In this document: positions 7,135 through 15,092 of the stretch, piece after piece | Position numbering within the stretch: the stretch's first letter is position 1 | Layout of the letters: each line of letters opens with the position of its first letter | Assembly: GCA_030758115.1 (NCBI GenBank) | Contig: JANREX010000041.1 | Span: forward strand, 1 to 32,550 | Source of the DNA: Paracoccaceae bacterium | Lineage (GTDB): Bacteria > Pseudomonadota > Alphaproteobacteria > Rhodobacterales > Rhodobacteraceae | Direction of reading: 5' to 3' | DNA: 32,550 nt | Made by a program: the position numbers and the translations under genes | Notes under the pieces: generated by a model | What the model was told of the DNA's origin: nothing | The model's database searches: none | The model's input: only the letters and a program-made list of their open reading frames with translations

Positions 7135-8852
7135 CACGCGCACAGCTCCGCATCTGTCATGGCATAGAGATCCTCGGCCCCGGCCATCGCCTGCACCAGC
7201 AGCGCCTGGTGTTCGGGCAGAAGACGGTTCACGTAGAACCGCGCCAGCTTGACCCGTGGGCCTTCGCCCCCCTCGGCCAAGGCCGCCTTCAGATGGAAAT
7301 GCGCCCCCAGCACCCGCGCGAAAGCCCGCAGGAAGGGAACCGATCCGGCGAAACGGGTCGTCATGTCGGATTGCGCCACCAGCCATTCCACCGCCTCGCG
7401 CAGGGTCTCGGTGGCTTGCCAGACCCTTTCGGCCATGACCGGATGGATCGTGCGCGCGGTTTCGGCATGCGCCTCGATCTCGTCCAGCAGGCGGAACGCG
7501 GCCTCGCCCCCGTCCATCATCTTGCGCCCCACAAGGTCCATCGACTGGATGCCGTTCGTGCCCTCATAGATCGCGGTCACACGCACATCGCGGCTGAATT
7601 GCGCGGCACCGGTTTCCTCGACAAAGCCCATGCCGCCATGCACCTGAACACCCATCTCGGCCACGCTGATGCCCACATCGGTCCCGAAAGCCTTGGCGAT
7701 GGGCGTCAGCAGCGCCGCGCGTGCCTTGCATTCGGCCTCGCCCGTCGCGGTGCTCATGTCGATGGCCACCGCACAGGCCAGCGCGATCGACCGCGCGGCG
7801 AAGGTCTCGGCCTTCATGGTCAGAAGCATCCGGCGTACATCGGCATGATCGAGAATCGGCCCGCGCCCCTCGCCCACCGGCGTGCGCCCCTGCCGCCGAT
7901 CCGCCGCATAGGCCAGCGCATGCTGGGTCGCGGCCTCGGCCACGCCGATGCCCTGGCACCCCACGCCAAGGCGGGCGTTGTTCATCATGGTGAACATCGC
8001 GGCCATGCCATCATGCTCATGCCCGATCAGCCAGCCGGTCGCCCCCTCGTACTGCATCACGCAGGTCGGGCTGGCGTGCAGGCCCATCTTGTGCTCCAGG
8101 CTCACCACCTTCAGGCTGTTGGCCACGCCGGGATTGCCGCTGGCGTCCGGGATCAGCTTGGGCACAAGGAACAGGCTGATCCCCTTGGTGCCGGGCTTGC
8201 CATCGGGCAGCCGCGCCAGCACCAGGTGGCAGACATTGGCGCTGAAATCATTGTCGCCCCAGCTGATGTAGATCTTCTGCCCGGTGATCGCATAGGTCCC
8301 GTCGCCGTTGGGCACTGCCTTGGTGGTCAGGGCCCCCACGTCGCTGCCCGCCTGCGGCTCGGTCAGGTTCATCGTGCCGCACCATTCGCCCGTGACCAGC
8401 TTCGGCAGGTAAAGCGCCTTGATCGCATCGCTGGCGTGATGCTCCAGCGCCTCGATCTGGCCCTGCGTCATCAAGGGGTTCAGCTGCAGCGACAGGCAGG
8501 CGCCGCTCATCATCTCGTTGACGGCGGTGGTCACGGTCATCGGCAGGCCCATGCCGCCGAATGCGGGGCTCGCCGCGATCGAGACCCATCCGCCTTCGGC
8601 GACGGCCGCATAGGCCTCGGCGAAACCGGGCGTGGTGCGGACCTTGCCGTTTTCCAGCCGCGCGGGATGCAGATCGCCGGTGCGCTGCAAGGGTGCCAGC
8701 TTGTCCTCGCACAGCTTTCCCGCCTCGATCAGGATCGCATCGGTCACATCGGCCGTCGCATCCGCGAAACGCGCCGTGCCGACGACACGGTCGAAATCGG
8801 CAACATGGTTGAAGATGAAGCGGAATTCCTCGACAGGGGCGCGGTAGGTCAT
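7134..8852 (-). CDS. Acyl-CoA dehydrogenase, DmdC-like (572 residues)
   Basis: FAD enzyme that oxidises an acyl-CoA to the enoyl-CoA and passes electrons to ETF. The long form and its motifs place it with the DmdC/3-methylmercaptopropionyl-CoA dehydrogenase and long FadE-like group. It shows an N-terminal helical extension, LTEPQAGSD (164-171), ITGQKIYISWGDND (189-202), an arginine/FAD region LGVGCQGIGVAEAA, and VHGGMGFVEETG. AIYEGTNGIQS carries the likely catalytic Glu430. A C-terminal helical domain runs from about 460 to 572. AAGGAG lies about 8 bases before the ATG at 8852. It is coupled to the MBL-fold gene by TGATG. Whether the substrate is methylmercaptopropionyl-CoA or a fatty acyl-CoA cannot be decided here, since this family has many paralogs. 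Confidence 0.95.
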   Translation of the reverse strand: MTYRAPVEEFRFIFNHVADFDRVVGTARFADATADVTDAILIEAGKLCEDKLAPLQRTGDLHPARLENGKVRTTPGFAEAYAAVAEGGWVSIAASPAFGGMGLPMTVTTAVNEMMSGACLSLQLNPLMTQGQIEALEHHASDAIKALYLPKLVTGEWCGTMNLTEPQAGSDVGALTTKAVPNGDGTYAITGQKIYISWGDNDFSANVCHLVLARLPDGKPGTKGISLFLVPKLIPDASGNPGVANSLKVVSLEHKMGLHASPTCVMQYEGATGWLIGHEHDGMAAMFTMMNNARLGVGCQGIGVAEAATQHALAYAADRRQGRTPVGEGRGPILDHADVRRMLLTMKAETFAARSIALACAVAIDMSTATGEAECKARAALLTPIAKAFGTDVGISVAEMGVQVHGGMGFVEETGAAQFSRDVRVTAIYEGTNGIQSMDLVGRKMMDGGEAAFRLLDEIEAHAETARTIHPVMAERVWQATETLREAVEWLVAQSDMTTRFAGSVPFLRAFARVLGAHFHLKAALAEGGEGPRVKLARFYVNRLLPEHQALLVQAMAGAEDLYAMTDAELCA

Positions 8853-9006
8853 CGGTCGTCTCCTTCAGGCCGCCGGATCCTTGCCCTGGCCCTGCAGCCG
8901 AAAGCTTGGCAAAGACGCACGGCACTTGTATGCAACGGTGTTTCCGCAACGTGAACCTAAGCGCGGCGGCCTTCAACTGAAACGCGGCGTCATTGGACAA
9001 GTCAGC

Positions 9007-9951
9007 ATGACCAGCACCGAATTGCTTGCCCCCGACGAGGCCGGTATCGCCCGCGCCGCCGACCTTCTGGCGGCGGGCGGTCTTGTCGCCTTTCCCACCG
9101 AAACGGTTTACGGCCTCGGCGCCGATGCGCGCAACAGCCTGGCCGTGGCCCGCATCTTCGAGGCCAAGGGCCGCCCCCGCTTCAACCCGCTGATCGTGCA
9201 TGTCGCCGATGCGGAGGCCGCCCGCCGCCATGTCGAGTGGTCCGACACGGCCGAGGCCCTGGCCCGCGCCTTCTGGCCCGGTCCCCTGACCCTTGTGCTG
9301 CCGATCCGCCCCGATGCGGGGCTGTCGGATCTTGTCACCGCCGACCTTCCCAGCCTTGCGATCCGCGTCCCGGCACATCCTTTGGCACGCCGCCTGCTCG
9401 CGGCCTTCGGGGGTCCTGTCGCCGCCCCCTCGGCCAACCCCTCGGGCCGGATCAGCCCGACCACGGCCGCCCATGTGATGGCGGGCCTCGATGGCCGCAT
9501 CGACGCGGTGCTTGACGGCGGCCCCTGCCCCGTCGGCCTCGAATCCACCATCCTTGGCCTGACCGGCGCGCCCACGCTGCTGCGCCACGGCGGCCTGCCC
9601 GCCGAAGAGATCGAGGCATGTCTGGGCCAGCCCCTTGCCCAGGACATCACCCCGCGCAAGCTGACCGCGCCGGGTCAGATGGAATCGCATTACGCGCCCG
9701 ATGCGCTGCTGCGGCTGAACGCGACATCACCGGCCCCGGACGAGCTGTTGCTGGGCTTCGGCGCGATGGACTGCGATCTGAACCTCTCGCGCACAGCGTC
9801 GCTGACCGAGGCCGCCGCCAATCTCTTTCCGCATCTGCATGCGCTGGACGCGCGCGGTGCGCCGCGCATCGCCGTGGCCCCGATCCCCGACACCGGGCTT
9901 GGCCGCGCGATCAACGACCGCCTGCGCCGCGCCGCCGCCCCCCGCCCCTAG
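9007..9951 (+). CDS. tsaC: L-threonylcarbamoyladenylate synthase (Sua5/YrdC/YciO family)
   Basis: Makes threonylcarbamoyl-AMP from threonine, bicarbonate and ATP, the first step of t6A37 tRNA modification. The 314-residue protein is the long Sua5 form. The YrdC domain opens with LAAGGLVAFPTETVYGLGAD, then KGRPRFNPLIVHV, FWPGPLTLVLP, APSANPSGRISPTTA and GLESTILGL. A Sua5 C-terminal domain follows, with the linker GQMESHYAPDA. The start MTSTELLAPDEAG at 9007 is chosen because upstream in-frame sequence lies in the intergenic region shared with the divergent acyl-CoA dehydrogenase gene and has no family similarity. The C-terminus ends in a short Ala/Pro-rich tail. Confidence 0.96.
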   Translation: MTSTELLAPDEAGIARAADLLAAGGLVAFPTETVYGLGADARNSLAVARIFEAKGRPRFNPLIVHVADAEAARRHVEWSDTAEALARAFWPGPLTLVLPIRPDAGLSDLVTADLPSLAIRVPAHPLARRLLAAFGGPVAAPSANPSGRISPTTAAHVMAGLDGRIDAVLDGGPCPVGLESTILGLTGAPTLLRHGGLPAEEIEACLGQPLAQDITPRKLTAPGQMESHYAPDALLRLNATSPAPDELLLGFGAMDCDLNLSRTASLTEAAANLFPHLHALDARGAPRIAVAPIPDTGLGRAINDRLRRAAAPRP

Positions 9952-9964
9952 GCGCCACCGGCTG

Positions 9965-9999
9965 TTTCTTCTTGCTGCAAATATCCCCGCGCGGAGCGC
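9965..9999 (-). terminator. Terminator-like element with recurrent Rhodobacterales motif, copy 2
   Basis: On the minus strand a small stem GCGC-tcc-GCGC (9999-9989) leads into GGGGATATTTGCAGCAAG and AGAAA. It lies 13 bases inside the 61-base convergent gap between tsaC and yqgE, and is oriented to terminate yqgE. The stem is short, so the terminator role is less secure than the motif itself. Confidence 0.5.
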
Positions 10000-10012
10000 A
10001 TCTGACGCCGCC

Positions 10013-10624
10013 TCAGGCGCGACCGGCCGCCGAGGACAGCGCCAGCGCATCCACACCCAGACGGCGCAGCGCCGCATCCCATTTGACCGCATCGGCAGTG
10101 TCGAACACCAATTCGGCCGCGGCATCCACGGTCAGCCAGCCATTCTGCGCGATTTCGCGCTCCAACTGCCCCGGCCCCCATCCCGCATAGCCCAGCGCCA
10201 CGATGGCGCGCGCGGGTCCATGGCCGGCGCCGATATCCTCCAGCACATCAAGCGTGGCGGTCATCGCGAAACCGCCCGCCACCTCCAGCGTGGTCACGCG
10301 CGAGCGGTAGTCGCCCGAATGCAGCACGAAGCCGCGCGCATGTTCGACCGGCCCGCCGAAATGCACCGGCCTGTCGGCCAGCCCCGGCGCGACCCTGACC
10401 GATACCTGTTCCAGCAACATGCGCAGGCTCAGATCGACGGCAGGCTTGTTGATGATCAGCCCCATCGCCCCATCGGCGGAATGGGCGCAGAGGAACACGA
10501 CCGACCGGGCGAAACGGGGATCCTCCATCGCAGGCATGGCGATCAGCAGCTTTCCGGTCAGGTCCAGCCTGTCGGCGGTGCCCGGTTTGCCCTGTTGCCC
10601 TGATGTCCGATCCGCCTTGCCCAT
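10013..10624 (-). CDS. YqgE/AlgH family protein
   Basis: A 203-residue protein of the UPF0301 (YqgE/AlgH) family, whose biochemical role is not settled. Family signatures are LTGKLLIAMPAMEDPRFARS, VVFLCAHSADGAMGLIINKP, VHFGGPVEHARGFVLHS, and ALGYAGWGPGQLEREI with NGWL near the C-terminus. The first 20 residues (MGKADRTSGQQGKPGTADR) are a non-conserved, polar extension, so the true start could be slightly downstream. No convincing ribosome site is seen before 10624. It is divergent from the DsbD-like gene across 182 bases and convergent with tsaC. Confidence 0.93.
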   Translation of the reverse strand: MGKADRTSGQQGKPGTADRLDLTGKLLIAMPAMEDPRFARSVVFLCAHSADGAMGLIINKPAVDLSLRMLLEQVSVRVAPGLADRPVHFGGPVEHARGFVLHSGDYRSRVTTLEVAGGFAMTATLDVLEDIGAGHGPARAIVALGYAGWGPGQLEREIAQNGWLTVDAAAELVFDTADAVKWDAALRRLGVDALALSSAAGRA

Positions 10625-10806
10625 GGCTCAGATATATGTCCTGTGCTGCCACTTGCCAGACTGCATCCCAAAACAACCGCAGGCAAGCGGGCATCTGCCA
10701 AAGCGGCGGGCGGGCCTGCAACCGGGTGATCACGGTTAGGTCAGAACACGGCAACATATCCCGAATGTGAGTTGTCCTTGAGCGGGGATTCGCGCATCAC
10801 GATCCC

Positions 10807-11643
10807 ATGATCATCGCACTCCCTTCCCTTGCCTCGCGCTTTCTTCTGCCCCTCCTGCTGGCGGCGGGACCGTCCATGCCCGCACAGGCCGGCAGCGACA
10901 GCCCGGCGGACATGGTCCGCATCGAGGTACTGCCCGGCTGGAGCACGCAGAACGGACAACATGTCGTCGCCCTGCATCTTGCCCTGGCCCCCGGCTGGAA
11001 AACCTATTGGCGCGCGCCCGGTGATGCCGGCATTCCCCCGGCGATGGAGTTTCATGGCGCGTATAACCTGGCCTCTGTCGATACGATCTGGCCAACGCCC
11101 GAGGTCTTTAGCCAGAACGGCCTGCAGACGGTCGGCTATGCCGATGAGCTGGTTCTGCCCATGCTGGTCGTACCACAGGATCCCGGCCAGCCTGCCCGCT
11201 TGTCGGCACGTCTGCAGATCGGGATCTGCAACACGATCTGCGTGCCGGTTGAATTCGATCTGGCACTCGATCTGCCCGCAAAAGGCAGCGATACGCAGCA
11301 GGCGATGATCCGGGCCGCTATGGCCGATCAGCCGATCCCGGCGGCCGAGGCAGATGTCCGCCGCGTGACCTGCAGCCTCAGCCCGATCAGCGATGGCTTG
11401 CGCCTGTCGGTCGAGATCGACATGCCCAGCGCCGGCGGGACCGAGACCGTTCTGGTCGAAACCGCCGATCCGCAGGTCTGGGTGGCCGAAACCGAAAGCA
11501 CCCGGCAGGGCCAGACGCTGCGCGCTGTGACCGAACTGGTCCATGTGTCGGGGCAGGCCTTCGCGCTGGACCGCTCGGGCCTGAGGATGACGGTCCTTGG
11601 GGCCGAACGCGCCGTCGACATTCACGGCTGCACCCCGGACTGA
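10807..11643 (+). CDS. Exported DsbD alpha-domain-like thiol protein
   Basis: A 278-residue protein with a signal peptide (MIIALPSLAS, hydrophobic core, AQA|GS at about 28), so it acts in the periplasm. The mature part resembles the N-terminal alpha domain of DsbD/ScsB proteins: LALAPGWKTYWRAPGDAGIP, WPTPEVF, GYADELVLPML and the Cys pair GICNTICVPVEF (Cys141, Cys145). Two further Cys are at VTCSL and the C-terminal HGCTPD. Full-length DsbD also has a membrane domain and a thioredoxin-like domain, and neither is present here or next door. A role in periplasmic thiol transfer is inferred from the family. The upstream 182 bases must hold its promoter, but no clear one is visible. Confidence 0.88.
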   Translation: MIIALPSLASRFLLPLLLAAGPSMPAQAGSDSPADMVRIEVLPGWSTQNGQHVVALHLALAPGWKTYWRAPGDAGIPPAMEFHGAYNLASVDTIWPTPEVFSQNGLQTVGYADELVLPMLVVPQDPGQPARLSARLQIGICNTICVPVEFDLALDLPAKGSDTQQAMIRAAMADQPIPAAEADVRRVTCSLSPISDGLRLSVEIDMPSAGGTETVLVETADPQVWVAETESTRQGQTLRAVTELVHVSGQAFALDRSGLRMTVLGAERAVDIHGCTPD

Positions 11644-11688
11644 CCCGACCGCACCAGAAAAGACGCGTGCCGGGATCACCCTGCCGGA

Positions 11689-14600
11689 TCAGGTTCCGCG
11701 CGGCTTTCCCTGCCTCTTGCTGGCCTGCCACAGGACGATCGCGCCGAAGGCCAGCACCAGCAGCCCTGCAACCCCACCCAGAAACAGCATCAGCGCCGCC
11801 GTCATCGGCGCGCCCTGCGCCATCCCGGGCAACAGCCCGGCCAGCAAGGATGGCAATTCACCCTGCCAGGCCACCATGCCAAGCGTCGCCCCCAGCCAGG
11901 CAAGGCCCGACGCCGCCACCAGCCTGAGCGGCAGCGCCGTCCGCCGCAGACGCAGCGCCCGCCGGAACGCCATGACCTGCCGCGCGACATCCCTCTGGAT
12001 CGCGATCAGCGCAGGCACCACCAGCAACACCAGCACCATCCCGAAACCCAGGCCATAGACCAGCGTGATCACCGTGGGCTTGAGGAATTGCGCCTGCGAC
12101 GATGTCTCGTAAAGCAGCGGCGCAAGGCCCAGCACGGTCGTCAGCGTCGTCAGCATCACCGCCCGCAGCCGATCTGCCGTCCCGTCGATGATCGCGGGAA
12201 CCAGCCCGCGCTCGCGCGCCTTCTCGTCGATGGTTGTCACCAGCACGATGGAATCGTTGATGATGATCCCGGTCATGCCCAACAGACCCACGATGGTGAA
12301 CATCGACATCGGCACATCCCACAGCGCATGGCCCCAGATCGTGCCGACCAGCCCGAAGGGGATGACGGCCATCACCACCACCGGCCTTGTCCAGCTGGCA
12401 AAGATCCAGGCCAGAACCAGGTAGATCCCTGTCAGGCAGAGGATCAGGCCGGTGCGCGCATCCGACAGGAACGCGTCCTCCTGTTCCGACAGCCCCGCCA
12501 GACGGTATTCCAGCTGCATCTCGGACGCGATGCGGGGCAGGATCTCATCCGTCAGGGCCTGCATCACGGCAGCGGCACGGGCGGGGTCATCCTCGGATAT
12601 GTCGCCGGTCACGGTGATCACCCGCAGGCCGTTTTCACGGCGCACGGTCGAAAAACCCGCCCGCGCGTCAACGCTGACGATATCGGCAAGCGGCACATAA
12701 GCGCCCGATGGCGCGCGCAGCAGCATCCGCTCCATGAAATCGCCGGTCAGCTCATCGCCGGGCAGTTCGACCCGGATCGCGGCGCTGCGCGGCCCTTCGG
12801 GATAGGTCGCGGCCTCCAACCCGTTCAGCCGGTGCCGCAGCAGCCGGCCCAGATCGTCGATGGCAAAGCCCATCGCCTGCCCCTGCGGTGTCAATTCGAG
12901 GATCAGCTCTTCCTTGTCATAGGCCAGCGTATCCTCGACCGCCGACACCTCGGGAAAGCGGGCCAATTCGGTCTTGAGCGCCTCGCTCGCCGCCTTCAAC
13001 CCGTCGGCGGTCGCGCCGTAGAATTGCACGTTCAGCGCCTCGCCCGCCGGGCCGGATCGCCAGCCACGGAAACTGACGGTTTCGGCCAGCGGATGCATCT
13101 GCACCGCGTCCTGCAGATCGGCCACGAAGGCGAAGGACGAATAGGGCCGCAGATCCGGGTCGATCATCTCGATCGACAACCCCCCAAGCAGATCGGCCTC
13201 GGTATCCTCGGCGCCGGGCAGGGACCGGCCCGAGTTGCCGCCGATTTCCGCGATCATGTAGGCGATGGGATTGCGGCCATGCTCGGCCTCGTAGCGCGCG
13301 GCGACCTCGATGGCGGCGCGCTGCATCTCCTGCATCATGGCCAGCGTATCGCTGCGCGTCGCCCCCGGCAACATCGCGAAATTGCCCGTGATGCTGCCCT
13401 GTTCGGGCGAGTTGAAGAACCGCCAGGGCACATCGCCCCGCACCAGCGCGGCCACTTGCACCGCCAGCAACAGGATCACCCCCGCCAGCACCGCATAGCG
13501 CGCCCTGACCACCAGCCCCATCAGCGGCCGGAACCCCCGGTCGCGCACCCAGTCGAACCCGCGGTTCACGGCGCGGCTGGGCAGGTCGTACCAGTGATCC
13601 CTGACGGCATGCGCCAGCGCATGGGACATGTGATTGGGCAGGATCAGGAAGCATTCCACCAGTGAGGCCGCAAGCACCACGATCACCGTGAAGGGAATAT
13701 CCGCGATCAGCGTGCCCATGCGCCCGCCCACGACGACCAGCCCGAAGAAGGCGATCACCGTGGTCAGCATCGCGGCGAAAACCGGCATCGCCATGCGCCG
13801 CGCCGCATTCTCGGCGGCCACCACGGGCGGCTCGCCCATCCGGTAGCGCGCATCGGCATGCTCGCCCACCACGATGGCGTCATCCACCACCAGCCCCAGC
13901 GTGATGATCAGCCCGAACAGGCTGATCATGTTCAGCGTCAGCCCGAAGGCATACATCAGCGCGATGGCCGCCAGCATCGCCACCGGAATGCCCGCCGCCA
14001 CCCAGAAGGCGGTGCGCGCGTTCAGGAACAGGAACAGCAGCCCCACGACCAGCGCCAGCCCCGTCAGCCCGTTGGTGACAAGCAGGTCCAGACGCCCCGT
14101 GATCTGTTCGGCGCGGGTGCGGATCAGATCGACCGTCACCCCCGCAGGCAGCGTGGCCTGCAATTCCGCCGCTGCCTTTTCGACCTGCGCCTGCGCGCGG
14201 ATCGCATCGCCGCTGGCCGAGCGGTCGACGCGGATTGTCATGGCCGGGTTGTCGCCGACGAAATATCCCCGCTCACGGTCCACGCCCAGCTTTTCGACAA
14301 GCGCCACATCCGACAGCCGCAGGACCGATCCGTCCGGGTTCGAGCGCAGCACAAGCTGCGCAATCTGGTCGGGCGCGGTGCGGCCCGATCCTGTCCGCAC
14401 CCGGGCATTCGCGCCGGTCACGTCACCGGCGGGATCGGCCGTCACCTCGGCTGCGATGACGGCGGCGATCTCCGCGATCGAGATGTCATGCGCCATCAGC
14501 TTGACCGATGCCACCTCGACCAGCGTTTCGGGCGCGGCCACACCGCGCACCGTGGTGCGGGTGATGCCCTGCGCGAAGAGGCGGGTCACCATCTCGTCCG

Positions 14601-15087
14601 CAAAGCGCGCCAACTGATCCACCCCGACCGGCCCGGTGATCACCACATCGGTCACCCGGTCACGCCAGATGCCGCGCTGCACCTGCGGCTCCTCGGCCTC
14701 GTCGGGCAGGGTCGTGATCTGATCGACGGCGGCCTGCACATCCTCGCCAGCGCGGCCCATGTCCCAATCGGGCTCGAACTCCAGCCGGATCGAGGCGCGC
14801 CCCTCGCGGCTGGAGGATGACGAAGACGCCACCCCTTCCACGGACAGAAGCGCAGGTTCCATCACCTGCACGATGGCATTGTCCACGTCCTCGGCCCCGG
14901 CCCCCTGCCAGGCGACGCTGACGGTCACGTCATCGACGACCACATCGGGAAAGAATTGCGCCCGCATGTTGGGCGCGGCGGCCAGCCCGGCCACCACCAT
15001 CAGCACCAGCAACAGGTTCGCGGCGGTCCTGTGCCGGGTGAAATAGGACAGGATGCCACCGGCAACGGGGGGGATGCCACGCACCAT
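11689..15087 (-). CDS. RND-family efflux transporter permease
   Basis: Proton-driven inner-membrane pump of the AcrB/MexB-like RND superfamily, 1132 residues. An N-terminal helix (NLLLVLMVVAGLA) is followed by a porter domain opening FFPDVVVDDVTVSVAWQGAG. The first membrane bundle (about 330-540) includes GLVVDDAIVVGEHADARYR, with the paired Asp of TM4 used in proton relay. A second porter domain and a second bundle (about 880-1035) follow, with GLLGMTGIIINDSIVLV and LTTVLGLAPLL. After the usual TM12 (LVLLVVPALIAIQRDVAR) comes a tail of about 95 residues with two more hydrophobic segments. It starts 5 bases after the adaptor gene stops, so the two form an operon. No outer-membrane channel gene is adjacent. 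Substrate unknown. Confidence 0.95.
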   Translation of the reverse strand: MVRGIPPVAGGILSYFTRHRTAANLLLVLMVVAGLAAAPNMRAQFFPDVVVDDVTVSVAWQGAGAEDVDNAIVQVMEPALLSVEGVASSSSSSREGRASIRLEFEPDWDMGRAGEDVQAAVDQITTLPDEAEEPQVQRGIWRDRVTDVVITGPVGVDQLARFADEMVTRLFAQGITRTTVRGVAAPETLVEVASVKLMAHDISIAEIAAVIAAEVTADPAGDVTGANARVRTGSGRTAPDQIAQLVLRSNPDGSVLRLSDVALVEKLGVDRERGYFVGDNPAMTIRVDRSASGDAIRAQAQVEKAAAELQATLPAGVTVDLIRTRAEQITGRLDLLVTNGLTGLALVVGLLFLFLNARTAFWVAAGIPVAMLAAIALMYAFGLTLNMISLFGLIITLGLVVDDAIVVGEHADARYRMGEPPVVAAENAARRMAMPVFAAMLTTVIAFFGLVVVGGRMGTLIADIPFTVIVVLAASLVECFLILPNHMSHALAHAVRDHWYDLPSRAVNRGFDWVRDRGFRPLMGLVVRARYAVLAGVILLLAVQVAALVRGDVPWRFFNSPEQGSITGNFAMLPGATRSDTLAMMQEMQRAAIEVAARYEAEHGRNPIAYMIAEIGGNSGRSLPGAEDTEADLLGGLSIEMIDPDLRPYSSFAFVADLQDAVQMHPLAETVSFRGWRSGPAGEALNVQFYGATADGLKAASEALKTELARFPEVSAVEDTLAYDKEELILELTPQGQAMGFAIDDLGRLLRHRLNGLEAATYPEGPRSAAIRVELPGDELTGDFMERMLLRAPSGAYVPLADIVSVDARAGFSTVRRENGLRVITVTGDISEDDPARAAAVMQALTDEILPRIASEMQLEYRLAGLSEQEDAFLSDARTGLILCLTGIYLVLAWIFASWTRPVVVMAVIPFGLVGTIWGHALWDVPMSMFTIVGLLGMTGIIINDSIVLVTTIDEKARERGLVPAIIDGTADRLRAVMLTTLTTVLGLAPLLYETSSQAQFLKPTVITLVYGLGFGMVLVLLVVPALIAIQRDVARQVMAFRRALRLRRTALPLRLVAASGLAWLGATLGMVAWQGELPSLLAGLLPGMAQGAPMTAALMLFLGGVAGLLVLAFGAIVLWQASKRQGKPRGT

Positions 15088-15092
15088 CCCGT

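Noticed and set aside
7135-7386. Upstream extension of the MBL-fold gene to 7386
   Set aside because: It lies inside the acyl-CoA dehydrogenase C-terminal domain; the TGATG junction at 7134 gives a natural start.
8248-9690. 480-codon minus-strand frame spanning the acyl-CoA dehydrogenase start and tsaC
   Set aside because: It crosses two well-supported genes in other frames, contains low-information Arg/Gly/Ala sequence and no domain.
12088-13665. 525-codon plus-strand frame inside the RND permease gene
   Set aside because: His/Arg/Gln-rich shadow sequence without domains; the permease on the minus strand is unmistakable.
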